Positions 6,248 to 14,458 of a stretch of 22,058 nucleotides of DNA are shown one piece after another. Both the position numbers and the translations under genes were made by a program. How positions within the stretch are numbered: position 1 is the first letter of the stretch; each line of letters starts with the position of its first letter. Under the pieces are notes generated by a model, which was not told where the DNA came from, ran no database searches, and saw nothing but the letters and a program-made list of their open reading frames with translations. This stretch comes from Vicinamibacterales bacterium (GTDB taxonomy: Bacteria; Acidobacteriota; Vicinamibacteria; Vicinamibacterales; UBA8438), in the NCBI GenBank assembly GCA_030745255.1, contig JASLOY010000005.1:1-22058 (forward strand). The letters are read 5' to 3'.

Positions 6248-7174
6248 TTACTTCTCGTTGGCGCGCTCGCTGAGGAGGATGTTCGTCATGGCGTAATTCC
6301 CCTCGTGGCAGGCGTACTCGTAGATGATGTAGTCGTCGAGCCGCGGCATCGGGCGCACGGCGGTCCAGGAGCTGGTATAGACCGTTGGATCTTCAACGGT
6401 GAACTCGTAGTCGATCCGGTCGTCGCTGACCCGTGTGAAGCGTTCGACAGACCGGGTGTTCCTGGAGGACGGGAACCGGTGCACCGTCTGGTCGCTGAAG
6501 TTCGCGGTCTCGACCACCAGCGTGTCTCCCTCCCAGTGTGCCCGTGAGTCGCCGTTCCACTGGCGAACCCCGTCGTCGAGCTGCGGACGACCGTCGAGCG
6601 GGATGATCCGCACGTCGTGGATGTTCTCGACTCGAATCGCCACGTAGTCAGGTGTCTGGAGGATCTGATACGTGTTGTTGTAGCCGGTGGAGATCGGCGG
6701 CACACCGTGATAGGTGATGCACCGGTCCCAGTTGCTGCGGTCCAGCCATGAGTCGGCCGGGTGGGCACGCCGATGATCGCGCAGCTGGGCAGCCTGCGCC
6801 TGCGTCTCTGGCTTCACCGGCAGCCGGCCGTCAGGTGGATCGACGATGAGCGACGTGCGCAGATCCGCGCTGACTTCCCCCCGATCGAACCAGAGCGCGT
6901 TGTACGACCCGACGCTGCCCGGGGGATCGGGCACATCCTGGGTCACCGCGTAGTTGCGTTCGGCCGCTTCCTCGGGCGTGAAGAACTCCTTGTCGGCCAT
7001 CGATGTCGGTCGCTGCAACGGTGTCAGCGAGGCATAGGACCACGTGCCGTTCAGGTCCGGATCCCCCCACGGTGTGCGCGGCGCATCGGCGCCGCCCTGA
7101 GCCGATGATGCGACCGGCAGGAGCAGCAGGACGCTCATGCCGGCCACGAGCGCCGACAATATTCGCTTGCGCAT
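6248..7174 (-). CDS. Secreted protein of unknown function (DPDLxGTW type)
   Basis: A 308-residue protein with a clear Sec signal peptide (MRKRILSALVAGMSVLLLLPVASSAQ). After it comes TPWGDPDLNGTWSYASLTPLQRP. This is a start I associate with a family of secreted hypothetical proteins common in Acidobacteriota. It is followed by FTPEEAAERN and a beta-rich body with HWEGDTLVVETANFSD and RFTRVSDDRIDYEFTVEDP, which I also associate with that family. No catalytic motif was recognised. The start at 7174 is supported by a strong SD (GGGGGAGGT) that overlaps the TAG stop of the upstream hydrolase gene, so the two are probably translationally coupled. It is the last gene of the minus-strand cluster. Function is unknown; exported location is likely. 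Confidence 0.8.
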   Translation of the reverse strand: MRKRILSALVAGMSVLLLLPVASSAQGGADAPRTPWGDPDLNGTWSYASLTPLQRPTSMADKEFFTPEEAAERNYAVTQDVPDPPGSVGSYNALWFDRGEVSADLRTSLIVDPPDGRLPVKPETQAQAAQLRDHRRAHPADSWLDRSNWDRCITYHGVPPISTGYNNTYQILQTPDYVAIRVENIHDVRIIPLDGRPQLDDGVRQWNGDSRAHWEGDTLVVETANFSDQTVHRFPSSRNTRSVERFTRVSDDRIDYEFTVEDPTVYTSSWTAVRPMPRLDDYIIYEYACHEGNYAMTNILLSERANEK

Positions 7175-7187
7175 CTGAGACCTCCCC

Positions 7188-8114
7188 CTATTGCTCGTTG
7201 TAGACGTGTTGCACGATGGTCTGCACCGTCGGCGCCGGTGCGGCGAAGTCGCTGTAGCGGCTGGGCGTCGAATAGGCCGCCGCCACCTGCTCGGCGGTCC
7301 GGCCGGCTTCAATTCCCTGCTGCGCCTTGTCGATCAGGTCGTTGTAGAACCCGCTGAAGTCCACGAAATCGCTCCAGGGTACCTGCCACACGTTGTGGCC
7401 GGGGATGACCACGTCGATGTCGGGAATCCCGGCGACCGCTTTCTTCAGTGTGGATCCGAACTCCACCGCGCTGCCGTTGCCGTTCGCCACATCGATGAAC
7501 GGGAGTCCCTTGCGCTGGAACATGTCGCCCGTGTGCACCACCCGCGCATCCTTGAAGACCACGAAGGTATCGCCGTCGGTATGGCCGCGACCGAAGTAAT
7601 ACAGGTCCACCTGATCCGCGCCGCTGAACAGCGACAGCCGGTCGGTGTAGGTGGTCTTTGGCAGATACTTTGCGTTGTCGCCCTTGAAGGCGTCGCAGTT
7701 CGTCACCCGCTCGCAGGAATCACGTGACATCTGGGCCAGCGTGTTCTCATGCACCACGAAGTCGACCGTGTCGGGAAACTCGGTGTTGCCGCCGCTGTGG
7801 TCGAAGTGGGTGTGCGTGTTGATGATCGTCGTCACGGGCTTGTCGGTTATCACGCCAACCAGCTCGATGATGTCCTTCCCGTAGCCGGCGATCTTCGTGT
7901 CCACGAGCACGACCCCCGTATCGGTCACGAAGACCGCGGTGTTCCCCCCGGTCTGCATGTCGCTGCTCATCGGGTCGTTCACGAGCACGAACAGATTCTC
8001 GGTAAGCCGCTTGATCCCGTAGATCTCCGCCCGTGGCTGCCGCGCCTCGTAGGTCGCCACGGTCAGGAACACGCCCAGCGCCGTCAGGGCCGCTAGGCTC
8101 GTGCTGCGTGTCAT
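7188..8114 (-). CDS. Exported MBL-fold metallo-hydrolase
   Basis: A 308-residue metallo-beta-lactamase-fold protein. The N-terminus (MTRSTSLAALTALGVFLTVATYEA) looks like a signal peptide or membrane anchor. The zinc-binding motif is His101-Thr-His103-Phe-Asp105-His106, followed by FGRGHTDGDT, VVHTGDMF and VIPGHN, the usual later ligands and fold landmarks. The substrate cannot be told; the family includes lactonases, thioesterases and beta-lactamases, and this branch is often annotated as a periplasmic hydrolase or quinoprotein relay-like protein. In a cluster with a PQQ dehydrogenase, a lactonase acting on the oxidised sugar product is an attractive guess only. The start has a good SD (GGGGAGG). 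The stop overlaps the SD of the next gene. Confidence 0.88.
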   Translation of the reverse strand: MTRSTSLAALTALGVFLTVATYEARQPRAEIYGIKRLTENLFVLVNDPMSSDMQTGGNTAVFVTDTGVVLVDTKIAGYGKDIIELVGVITDKPVTTIINTHTHFDHSGGNTEFPDTVDFVVHENTLAQMSRDSCERVTNCDAFKGDNAKYLPKTTYTDRLSLFSGADQVDLYYFGRGHTDGDTFVVFKDARVVHTGDMFQRKGLPFIDVANGNGSAVEFGSTLKKAVAGIPDIDVVIPGHNVWQVPWSDFVDFSGFYNDLIDKAQQGIEAGRTAEQVAAAYSTPSRYSDFAAPAPTVQTIVQHVYNEQ

Positions 8115-8149
8115 CCGGACCTCCCCAGTTGCAGTTCGTACAGCTTGCG

Positions 8150-8155
8150 ACTATA
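8150..8155 (-). promoter_or_regulatory. Possible -10 element (TATAGT) ahead of the MBL hydrolase gene
   Basis: On the minus strand TATAGT lies 35 bases before the start codon, in the 82-bp gap behind the lyase-like gene. No matching -35 box is visible at 16-18 bp, so this internal promoter is only a weak suggestion. Confidence 0.2.
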
Positions 8156-8196
8156 TCACTCAGCCCCGGCGCGATGCGGCACGGACCGAGACCAAT

Positions 8197-9447
8197 TCAG
8201 CGGCCCGAGACCGGCTCGAGCCCGCTGGCGGCGTATTGCGCAGGATCGACGCGGACGACGAGCGGCTGCAGCATCGACGGAGGACTGGTGGCGGCGCCGA
8301 TCTGCACCGGCGTGCCGACGAAGTGCTGGTAGACCGTCAGTCGGTGCTCGGGGGTTGGTGTCGACGGAGTGATCTCGAACGACGCCTGTCCTGCGCCGTC
8401 GAGCGCGATGCGATAGGTGCCGGGAACGCTGCCGAAGCGGTCCACGGCGAACGCGACGATCTCGGTCTCGCCCTGCACGTGGCCCCACCCGGCAACGACC
8501 GGCCGGGTCGCGCCGGTGGTTTCGTAGGGGCGCTCCTGCCCTTTCGGACCCGCATCGACCCGCCAACCGGTCGTCCCTGCCACCTCGACCTCGTTGGCCA
8601 GCACCACCGAAGCCTCTGTATTGCGCAGCGACCCGTAGGTCCAGCGGTCGGTGCCGAAATCCCAGACCCATGGATGGGGGCCCAGCGCGAGGGGAGAGTG
8701 AAACGACAGTGTGCGCAGACGCTGGTCCGGGTCCTCGACGACCGCCGTCGCCTTCACCCACGACTTGCTGTTGGGCATCTCGACGGTGACGACGAAGGGC
8801 AGACGGACACCGTCGCCCAGCGCGACCTCGCCGGAATACCGCAGCTCCACATACAGCGGACCGCCGCGGATGATCTCGAACCTGGTGCCGTCGCCGCCGA
8901 CGGCGTGGGCCGTGCCGCCAGCATCCTCGACGACGAAGCCGTTGCGGCCGGGCGCGATCGCCTCGTCCCGGTAGGTGACCGATCCGACAAGCGGCGCGGC
9001 GGTCTTGCCGAATCGGACACGCCCGACCTGGATCGCGTCGGTTTCCTCGACAAGCGAGAGCCCTCGACCCGGTTCACCCCGAGCGCTCACCCCGGGCCCA
9101 TACTCGAGACGATACGACTGCGTCTCCTCAGGCCCGAAGCTGGCGTTGAAGTCGACGGTGAGCCACTGCACCGATCCATCGGGCCAGCGGGAGGCCGCCG
9201 CCACCTGGGCAGCGACCTCTTCGTCCCCGCGCATCAGCCTGACCTCGTCGGTTCCAGACAGCGCTCCGGTCGGCACCGGCACGCACGCGTTGATCGGGTA
9301 GAAGTTACGACGGATTCCGGTGGTCTCTGCGACCTCGAGGGTCACGCTCCGGCGCGTCTGCGCCGTCCCGTTGACCGCCGTGATCAGCAGGAGGACGGCC
9401 GCCAGCCCCGCACCGGTCGCAATCGCGGTCTTCTCCCTCACAGGCAT
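8197..9447 (-). CDS. Exo-rhamnogalacturonan lyase-like (PcRGLX/YetA) beta-domain protein lacking the catalytic part
   Basis: A 416-residue exported protein (signal peptide about residues 1-30, ending near NGTAQ). The segment YPINACVPVPTGALSGTDEVRLMRG followed by ASRWPDGSVQWLTVDF is the hallmark start of PcRGLX/YetA-like proteins, whose N-terminal 'RIFT barrel' begins with a WPDGSvkW motif. Relatives are roughly twice as long, with an (alpha/alpha) catalytic barrel behind the beta domains. This protein stops with a TGA just after DPAQYAASGLEP, which corresponds to the hinge in front of that barrel. It is therefore either a natural short form (carbohydrate binding) or a truncated gene. Reading on past the TGA gives nothing family-like. 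The start at 9447 has an SD (GAGGGGG). Name confidence is moderate. Confidence 0.65.
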   Translation of the reverse strand: MPVREKTAIATGAGLAAVLLLITAVNGTAQTRRSVTLEVAETTGIRRNFYPINACVPVPTGALSGTDEVRLMRGDEEVAAQVAAASRWPDGSVQWLTVDFNASFGPEETQSYRLEYGPGVSARGEPGRGLSLVEETDAIQVGRVRFGKTAAPLVGSVTYRDEAIAPGRNGFVVEDAGGTAHAVGGDGTRFEIIRGGPLYVELRYSGEVALGDGVRLPFVVTVEMPNSKSWVKATAVVEDPDQRLRTLSFHSPLALGPHPWVWDFGTDRWTYGSLRNTEASVVLANEVEVAGTTGWRVDAGPKGQERPYETTGATRPVVAGWGHVQGETEIVAFAVDRFGSVPGTYRIALDGAGQASFEITPSTPTPEHRLTVYQHFVGTPVQIGAATSPPSMLQPLVVRVDPAQYAASGLEPVSGR

Positions 9448-9548
9448 GGCACCCCCTCGCCCGCCGAACGTGCTGACCCCACTCTTTGCCAAGATCGCCC
9501 AGGCGGGCCAAACGGGGACGCAGGGCCGACTCGCGCGGCACATCGGGA

Positions 9549-10577
9549 TCAACATCGAGCGGCGGCGCTGCCGGCGTCAACCAGTTTCGCGGCCGCGAGC
9601 CGGGCAGACGGTTGGAAGCCGTCGTCACAGGTGAGTGCCGTCATCGTCGGGCTGCCGTCCAATGCGTCCCCGTCGATCGGTTCGGCGCGCAGCTTCAGGT
9701 GAGCGAACATGGGGCGCGCGCCGCCCGAGGGTCGCAGATTCTGGCCGGGCTCGGCCGAAGCCGCCGGCAACAGCTTCAGGCTCACGGTACCGCGCACGTT
9801 GCCACCGATGGCGAGAATTCGATCGCGCTCGGCGTCCAGCTTCACGACGACGTCACAATGGCTGCGGGCCCCTTCCCCCATCTGACGTCGCCGATCGGCG
9901 AGTGTCCGGTAGGCCGGCCGCCGACCGCTGCACAACAAATCTCCCGGCGAGATCGCCGTCTCGCCGATATCGAACGCGGTGAACGCCGCCTGCGACGCCG
10001 CTCCGTCCCGGGCGCGAATGGCCTGATCGATGTAGGTGTGGTGTGCCACCGCCCTCTGAAACTGGCTGGACTCGCCGAGGCCGCCTTCGCACATCACCCA
10101 TGAGACGAACGCTGCCGACCAGGGGTAGCGCCACCGTGTGCTACCGCCGTCGGAGCTGTTCCAGCGTTGATTCTGGCTCTCGATGATCCAGCTGCCCTGT
10201 GGCGTGACCGTCCAGTAGCCCGCGATCGAGTCGGCGACTCTCGCTGCTTCGCTGGGACTCAACCGCGGCCACCGCCGTCGACCGCGCCGCGTCGTCTGCC
10301 CGACAGGCTCGTCGCGCGTCTGGTCCACCACCGTGAAACCGAAGAATCCCCATTCCTGAACGGCGACGTCCACGATTCGCCGCCGGACCGCGGTCGTGGG
10401 CAGGCGCCGACACGAGCCCGACAGGGGCTCAAGGGCACCTGGGATGCCGCGCACCCGCTGGGACGGAGGGACGACATCGAGTACCTCTGGCGACAAGCGG
10501 TCGAACGCCGTCGACTGCGCGATGCCGACGGACGCCACGGACGCGGCGACCGCCAGGGCCAGCAAGAGCGTCTTCAT
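9549..10577 (-). CDS. Secreted DUF2272-like protein
   Basis: A 342-residue protein with a Sec signal peptide (MKTLLLALAVAASVASVGIAQ). The core matches my memory of DUF2272 proteins: VADSIAGYWTV, then RYPWSAAFVSWVMCEGGLG, HHTYIDQAIRARD, GDLLCSGR, SHCDVVVK and ILAIGGNV in order. The PWSAAFVSW / GDLLC / HCD pattern resembles NlpC/P60- or CHAP-like cysteine-histidine hydrolases, so a cell-wall or peptide hydrolase is possible (inference). The tail (MTALTCDDGFQPSARLAAAK) is extra. The start at 10577 was chosen over an upstream ATG because it has an SD (GAGGA) and begins the signal peptide. It sits 43 bp behind the MFS gene. Confidence 0.7.
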   Translation of the reverse strand: MKTLLLALAVAASVASVGIAQSTAFDRLSPEVLDVVPPSQRVRGIPGALEPLSGSCRRLPTTAVRRRIVDVAVQEWGFFGFTVVDQTRDEPVGQTTRRGRRRWPRLSPSEAARVADSIAGYWTVTPQGSWIIESQNQRWNSSDGGSTRWRYPWSAAFVSWVMCEGGLGESSQFQRAVAHHTYIDQAIRARDGAASQAAFTAFDIGETAISPGDLLCSGRRPAYRTLADRRRQMGEGARSHCDVVVKLDAERDRILAIGGNVRGTVSLKLLPAASAEPGQNLRPSGGARPMFAHLKLRAEPIDGDALDGSPTMTALTCDDGFQPSARLAAAKLVDAGSAAARC

Positions 10578-10620
10578 CTCTCTCGTCCTCGATATGCAAT
10601 AGGCGCGCGCGCCCGGCTCG

Positions 10621-11811
10621 TCAGCCCGCGCTCGGGAGCCGCTCCACATGATAGCCACCCTTCGCCCGGTCGCCCAGATAGATCAGGACGAAGACCCCAA
10701 ACAGCATTGCCGGCAGGACCGCCCAGACCGGCAGCACCGCCGGCGCGCCGTAGGTGTCGTTGATCCACCCCATGGTCGGCCCCGACACCGCTGTGGAGAT
10801 GCTACCCGATGCGCCAACAATGGCGAGCAGCAGGGCACCGCCGGCCGGGAACCGCTCGGACGTGATACCCAGCATCGTCGGCCACCAGAACGCGGTGCCG
10901 ATGGCCAGCAGCGTCGCGGCGAGGAACCACATGGGCGCCGTGGTGGTCTGGCCGAACAGAAAGAGGCCCAGCGCCGCAATGGGCGCCGTCGAGACGACGA
11001 GCAGAGTCGGCGACATCCGATGTGGTATCTGGCCGAGGAACTGACGCATCAGATACATGAGGCCGTTCACCCAGACCAGCAGGATGACACCGGCCTGCGT
11101 GCCGCTGTCGATCACCTCGTTGAAGATGTTGGCGACCCACTGGCCGGGCCCCAGCTCGGTCGCGGCCGTCAGCCACATGCATCCCCACACCAGCAAGAAC
11201 AGCGGTCGGCGGATCTCGGCGAACATGCCGGCGAACGACACGCCCGCGGCGGCGCTTTCGGTCGCCGGGAAATTCTCGCGCCAGAACATGATGGTGTAAA
11301 CGGCGGACGGCACGAGCAGCAGAAGCATCTTGGCCTGCCACCCCAGACCGATCTGGGTGCAGCCATACGCCAGCAAGCCGCCAATGACAATGCCACCTGG
11401 AAACCAGGCGTGTAGGGCAACAAGCTGTGTCGTCTTGTCCCGGGAGAAGAGCGTCGCCACGAGCGGATTGGCGAACGCCTCGACCAGGCCGTTGGCGATG
11501 CCGATGACCAGCGTCGCGACGAAGAGCACCCCGAAGCTGGGCGCCGCGATCGTCAGCAGCGTTCCGCCGATATGGCTCACTGCCGCAAGACGCGCCAGGG
11601 TGCGCATGCCCAACACGTCACAGAGCGGTCCGCCGAACAGAATCGAGAGTCCGAACCCCCAGAAGGCGGCGCCCGAGATCCACCCCACTTCGGTGGCGGT
11701 CAGGCTGAACACCGTCTCGAAGTCGCCCATGATGTCGCCCCGGATGGCAAACGACATCGACGTCGCGACGAGCGCGACACAGCTTGCCCGGAACAATCGA
11801 GTGGGGTGCAT
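10621..11811 (-). CDS. MFS transporter, probably for a sugar or sugar acid
   Basis: A 396-residue protein with about 12 hydrophobic segments. The MFS loop 2-3 signature is present as GGPLCDVLGMRTLARL. The first helix is followed by a short segment, GDIMGDFETVFSLTATEVGW, typical of MFS proteins found beside TIM-barrel isomerases in soil bacteria. It starts only 7 bp after the stop of the sugar-phosphate-isomerase-like gene and has a weak SD, so translation is likely coupled. With a PQQ dehydrogenase, cytochrome c and TIM-barrel protein in the same run, uptake of an oxidised or intact carbohydrate is the likely job; the exact substrate cannot be read from the sequence. Confidence 0.85.
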   Translation of the reverse strand: MHPTRLFRASCVALVATSMSFAIRGDIMGDFETVFSLTATEVGWISGAAFWGFGLSILFGGPLCDVLGMRTLARLAAVSHIGGTLLTIAAPSFGVLFVATLVIGIANGLVEAFANPLVATLFSRDKTTQLVALHAWFPGGIVIGGLLAYGCTQIGLGWQAKMLLLLVPSAVYTIMFWRENFPATESAAAGVSFAGMFAEIRRPLFLLVWGCMWLTAATELGPGQWVANIFNEVIDSGTQAGVILLVWVNGLMYLMRQFLGQIPHRMSPTLLVVSTAPIAALGLFLFGQTTTAPMWFLAATLLAIGTAFWWPTMLGITSERFPAGGALLLAIVGASGSISTAVSGPTMGWINDTYGAPAVLPVWAVLPAMLFGVFVLIYLGDRAKGGYHVERLPSAG

Positions 11812-11818
11812 CGGCCGC

Positions 11819-12736
11819 CTACGCCAGCACCTGCTTCACGTAGTCGTAACACCGCGTGACTTCTTCGACCGGCGACCCCGTTCCGCGATGCTCGTATTCC
11901 AGGTGCGCGCGGATCGGCCACTGCTCTCGCTGGAGCAGCTGCAGGACCTCCCGGATCGGCGTGTCACCGGTGCCCCAGGGCACATTGGGACCCTGGTCTC
12001 GCCGGCGATCCTTCAGGTGCAGGTTGGTGATGGACGCATGATGCTCCCGCAGATACGCGACCGCATCGAAGTTCGCGGCCGTGAAGTGTCCGATGTCGAG
12101 GTTGACCTTGACAGTGGGTGACAGCGCCGTCGCGGCCGCAAAGCTTTCCATCGTCGCGAACTCGTTCGGATCGGAGACGTTCGAATGGTTGTGGACGGCG
12201 ACCACCATCTGGTGTCGCTCGGCGAAGGGGACGACCCGCCGCATCGCGGAGAGCGTGGCCGAAGACGTGATGATCTCGGCGCCGAGCGCGCGCGCAATCG
12301 CAAAACCGCGGTCGATCTCCTCGTCCGAGAACGAGTCGTTGAAGCTGTAATTGAAACCATAGATGGTGAGACCGGCTGCCGCAAACCGGTCGCGAATGTC
12401 TTCGAAATGGGCCAGCGGGGTCTCGACGCGCCACCGGCGCAGCTCGTCGCGCGCCCGCTGGCGCGCCTCGGGGCCAGCATCGCCGCCGACCCGCGCCGGC
12501 TCGAGCATCGGCGACCACAGCTCGCAATCGCCGAGGCCGCACGCGGTCATTGCCTGGATGATCGCCTCGGACTGATCCCCGCCCGGTGTGCGCGGCAGCG
12601 CCCGGAAGCTGTACGTCTGCACCCCCACCTGCACGCCGCCGACGGTCGACGGGACCTGGGCGGTCAGCCGCGGCCCCAGCGCGAAGCCACCGACGGCCAT
12701 CGCCGATAGCGTGCCGAACTCGCGTCTCGTATACAT
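11819..12736 (-). CDS. Tat-exported sugar phosphate isomerase/epimerase-like TIM-barrel protein
   Basis: A 305-residue protein of the xylose-isomerase-like TIM-barrel family (AP endonuclease 2 type). It starts with a twin-arginine signal (TRREFGTLSAMAVGGFALG), so it is probably exported folded with a bound metal. Barrel landmarks include VGVQTYSFR, HNHSNVSDP, VNLDIGHF and LHLKDRRRD, where His, Asp and Glu side chains bind divalent metal in the family, and the terminal LEYEHRG. Relatives act as isomerases, epimerases or dehydratases on sugars and inositols. The start ATG at 12736 has a good SD (GAGGGG). It follows the PQQ dehydrogenase by 18 bp. Export places it next to the dehydrogenase in the periplasm. 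Confidence 0.85.
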   Translation of the reverse strand: MYTRREFGTLSAMAVGGFALGPRLTAQVPSTVGGVQVGVQTYSFRALPRTPGGDQSEAIIQAMTACGLGDCELWSPMLEPARVGGDAGPEARQRARDELRRWRVETPLAHFEDIRDRFAAAGLTIYGFNYSFNDSFSDEEIDRGFAIARALGAEIITSSATLSAMRRVVPFAERHQMVVAVHNHSNVSDPNEFATMESFAAATALSPTVKVNLDIGHFTAANFDAVAYLREHHASITNLHLKDRRRDQGPNVPWGTGDTPIREVLQLLQREQWPIRAHLEYEHRGTGSPVEEVTRCYDYVKQVLA

Positions 12737-12754
12737 CGTGCCCCTCGCTTCAGG

Positions 12755-14458
12755 TCAGTACTTCACAAAGGCAAACAGCTGCTGCCCGGCGGCGACCAGC
12801 ACATGCTGGCGCCCGTCGATCAGGTAGGTCTGGGGCGCGTTCGAGATGTTGCCGATGCGTGTATGCCAGAGCAGATCGCCCTCGGCCGCGTCGAACGCCA
12901 CGAAGTTGCCACTCCCGTCCCCCGTGAAAACCAGGCCACCCGCGGTGGTCAGCACTCCGGCCCCCCCGCCGCCACCGATCGGCCAGGCGTGGCGCCACCG
13001 CGTCTCACCCGTCCGGTAATCGATAGCCGACAGCGCGTTGCCGCCCGACCCCACCGTGATGCGGTCCTTCCCACCGAGCCCCATCGATCCGCGCGGGTCG
13101 GTGTCGGTCAGGTAGAGCAGATTGAACCCGTTGTTCTCCTGCGTGTAGAACAGGCCGGTGTCTGGATTGAACGCCGGCGGCTGCCAGTTGGCGACGCCGC
13201 CTTCAACCGGCGACACCAGCGAGCCCGGCACGGTCGCTTCTTTGGCCGGATGAGGATTCGGTGAACCGCTCTCGCGAATGTGGCTGGCCCAGTTCGACGT
13301 CGCACCGTATCGGGTCGTGACGATGTGCTCGCCGGTCACGCGATCGACCGTGAAGAAATAGCCGTTGCGCGCCGCCGTCGACACGAGCTTGCGTGGCACT
13401 CCGTCGATGACACCGTCGATCAGGATCGGTGTTTGCGCTGAATCCCAGTCATGCGTGTCATGCGGCGAAGTCTGGAAATACCAGGCCATCTCTCCGGTGT
13501 CGACATCCACGGCGATGAGCGTGCAGGTGAACAGGTTGTCCCCGCGCCGGGCGACCCCGGTGTAGCCGGGCGTCGGGTTACCGGTACCGAAGATGTAGTA
13601 GTTCGTCTCCGGATCGTACGACCCAGGCACCCACACCTGTCCGCCGCCGTGTCTGGCCGCGTCGAGGCTCGGCCAGGTGTCGATGCCCGGCGCGTCCTCT
13701 GTCATGGGGACCGTATAGAACTTCCATTGCAGCTCCCCGGTGGCCGGATCGAACGACTGGAGAAAGCCGGGCGCATCGAGGTCGTTGCCGGTACCGACGA
13801 GCAGGTGGTCACCGACGACGATCGGCGCCATGGTCGAGAAGTATTGCTCTTCGAAACTTGCGATCTCGGTGTTCCACCGCTCTTCGCCGGTCCGCGCGTC
13901 GAGCGAGACCAGGTAGTTGTCGACCGTCTCGAAGATCAGCGAGTCGTGCCACAGCGCCGCGCCGCGATTGCCGATGTGCGGCCCGCCGCGTGTCTTCCAG
14001 AAGTAGTGCCAGCGTTCCCCGCCGTCCCGCACGTCGATCGCCCACACATGATCGGGCGCCGTCACGTACAGCAGGTCACCGACCTGCAGAATCGAGCCCT
14101 TGATGTTGGTCGAGCCGATGCTGAACTCGCCGCTGCCAACGCCGCCGATGAAGTCCGGCGCATTGGCGCCCTCCAGCGGCGGCATCCCGGTATCGAGCCG
14201 CCGGGTCCACGCCAGCGAGAGCTGCTGAACGTTTCCGGTCGTCACTTCGGCGAGTCGGCTGTAGCGTCGGCCGCTGTAGTCGCCCGAGTATGTGGGCCAC
14301 GAGTCTGCCAGTGGCTCGACAAGCGACGCCGGGTCGAGACCACCCTCCTGCCCGTACGCCACGACCGGCACGGCAATCAGAACCGCAACCGCCGCCAGCA
14401 GCACGTGCCCACATCGCCATAGAGGCAAATGAGACTGTCTCAGAAACGTGGCAGTCAT
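12755..14458 (-). CDS. PQQ-dependent (quinoprotein) dehydrogenase
   Basis: A 567-residue beta-propeller protein of the methanol/ethanol/glucose quinoprotein dehydrogenase family, oxidising an alcohol or sugar in the periplasm. The signal peptide is about residues 1-36. Early on comes DSWPTYSGDYSGRRYSRLAEVT, the usual 'W..ygGd..g.ryspl.qI' start, then tryptophan-docking repeats (DARTGEERW, DPATGELQW, DYRTGETRW, AAEGDLLW). His336-Asp337-Trp338-Asp339 holds the expected catalytic Asp region. The vicinal Cys-Cys ring of methanol dehydrogenases is not seen, and there is no heme motif, so electrons must go to a separate carrier. That carrier is probably the upstream di-heme cytochrome, whose stop overlaps this start (ATGA). 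The ATG at 14458 fits this coupling. Confidence 0.9.
   Translation of the reverse strand: MTATFLRQSHLPLWRCGHVLLAAVAVLIAVPVVAYGQEGGLDPASLVEPLADSWPTYSGDYSGRRYSRLAEVTTGNVQQLSLAWTRRLDTGMPPLEGANAPDFIGGVGSGEFSIGSTNIKGSILQVGDLLYVTAPDHVWAIDVRDGGERWHYFWKTRGGPHIGNRGAALWHDSLIFETVDNYLVSLDARTGEERWNTEIASFEEQYFSTMAPIVVGDHLLVGTGNDLDAPGFLQSFDPATGELQWKFYTVPMTEDAPGIDTWPSLDAARHGGGQVWVPGSYDPETNYYIFGTGNPTPGYTGVARRGDNLFTCTLIAVDVDTGEMAWYFQTSPHDTHDWDSAQTPILIDGVIDGVPRKLVSTAARNGYFFTVDRVTGEHIVTTRYGATSNWASHIRESGSPNPHPAKEATVPGSLVSPVEGGVANWQPPAFNPDTGLFYTQENNGFNLLYLTDTDPRGSMGLGGKDRITVGSGGNALSAIDYRTGETRWRHAWPIGGGGGAGVLTTAGGLVFTGDGSGNFVAFDAAEGDLLWHTRIGNISNAPQTYLIDGRQHVLVAAGQQLFAFVKY

Noticed and set aside
8150..8199. TGA at the end of the lyase-like gene (minus strand, 8197-8199) as a second recoded codon.
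   Set aside because: The continuation (IGLGPCRIAPGLSD...) shows no resemblance to the family, and the position is not a cysteine site.
8101..9702. A 533-residue plus-strand open frame opposite the MBL and lyase-like genes.
   Set aside because: Arg/Asp/Gly-rich without motifs, and antisense to genes with clear signal peptides and family motifs.
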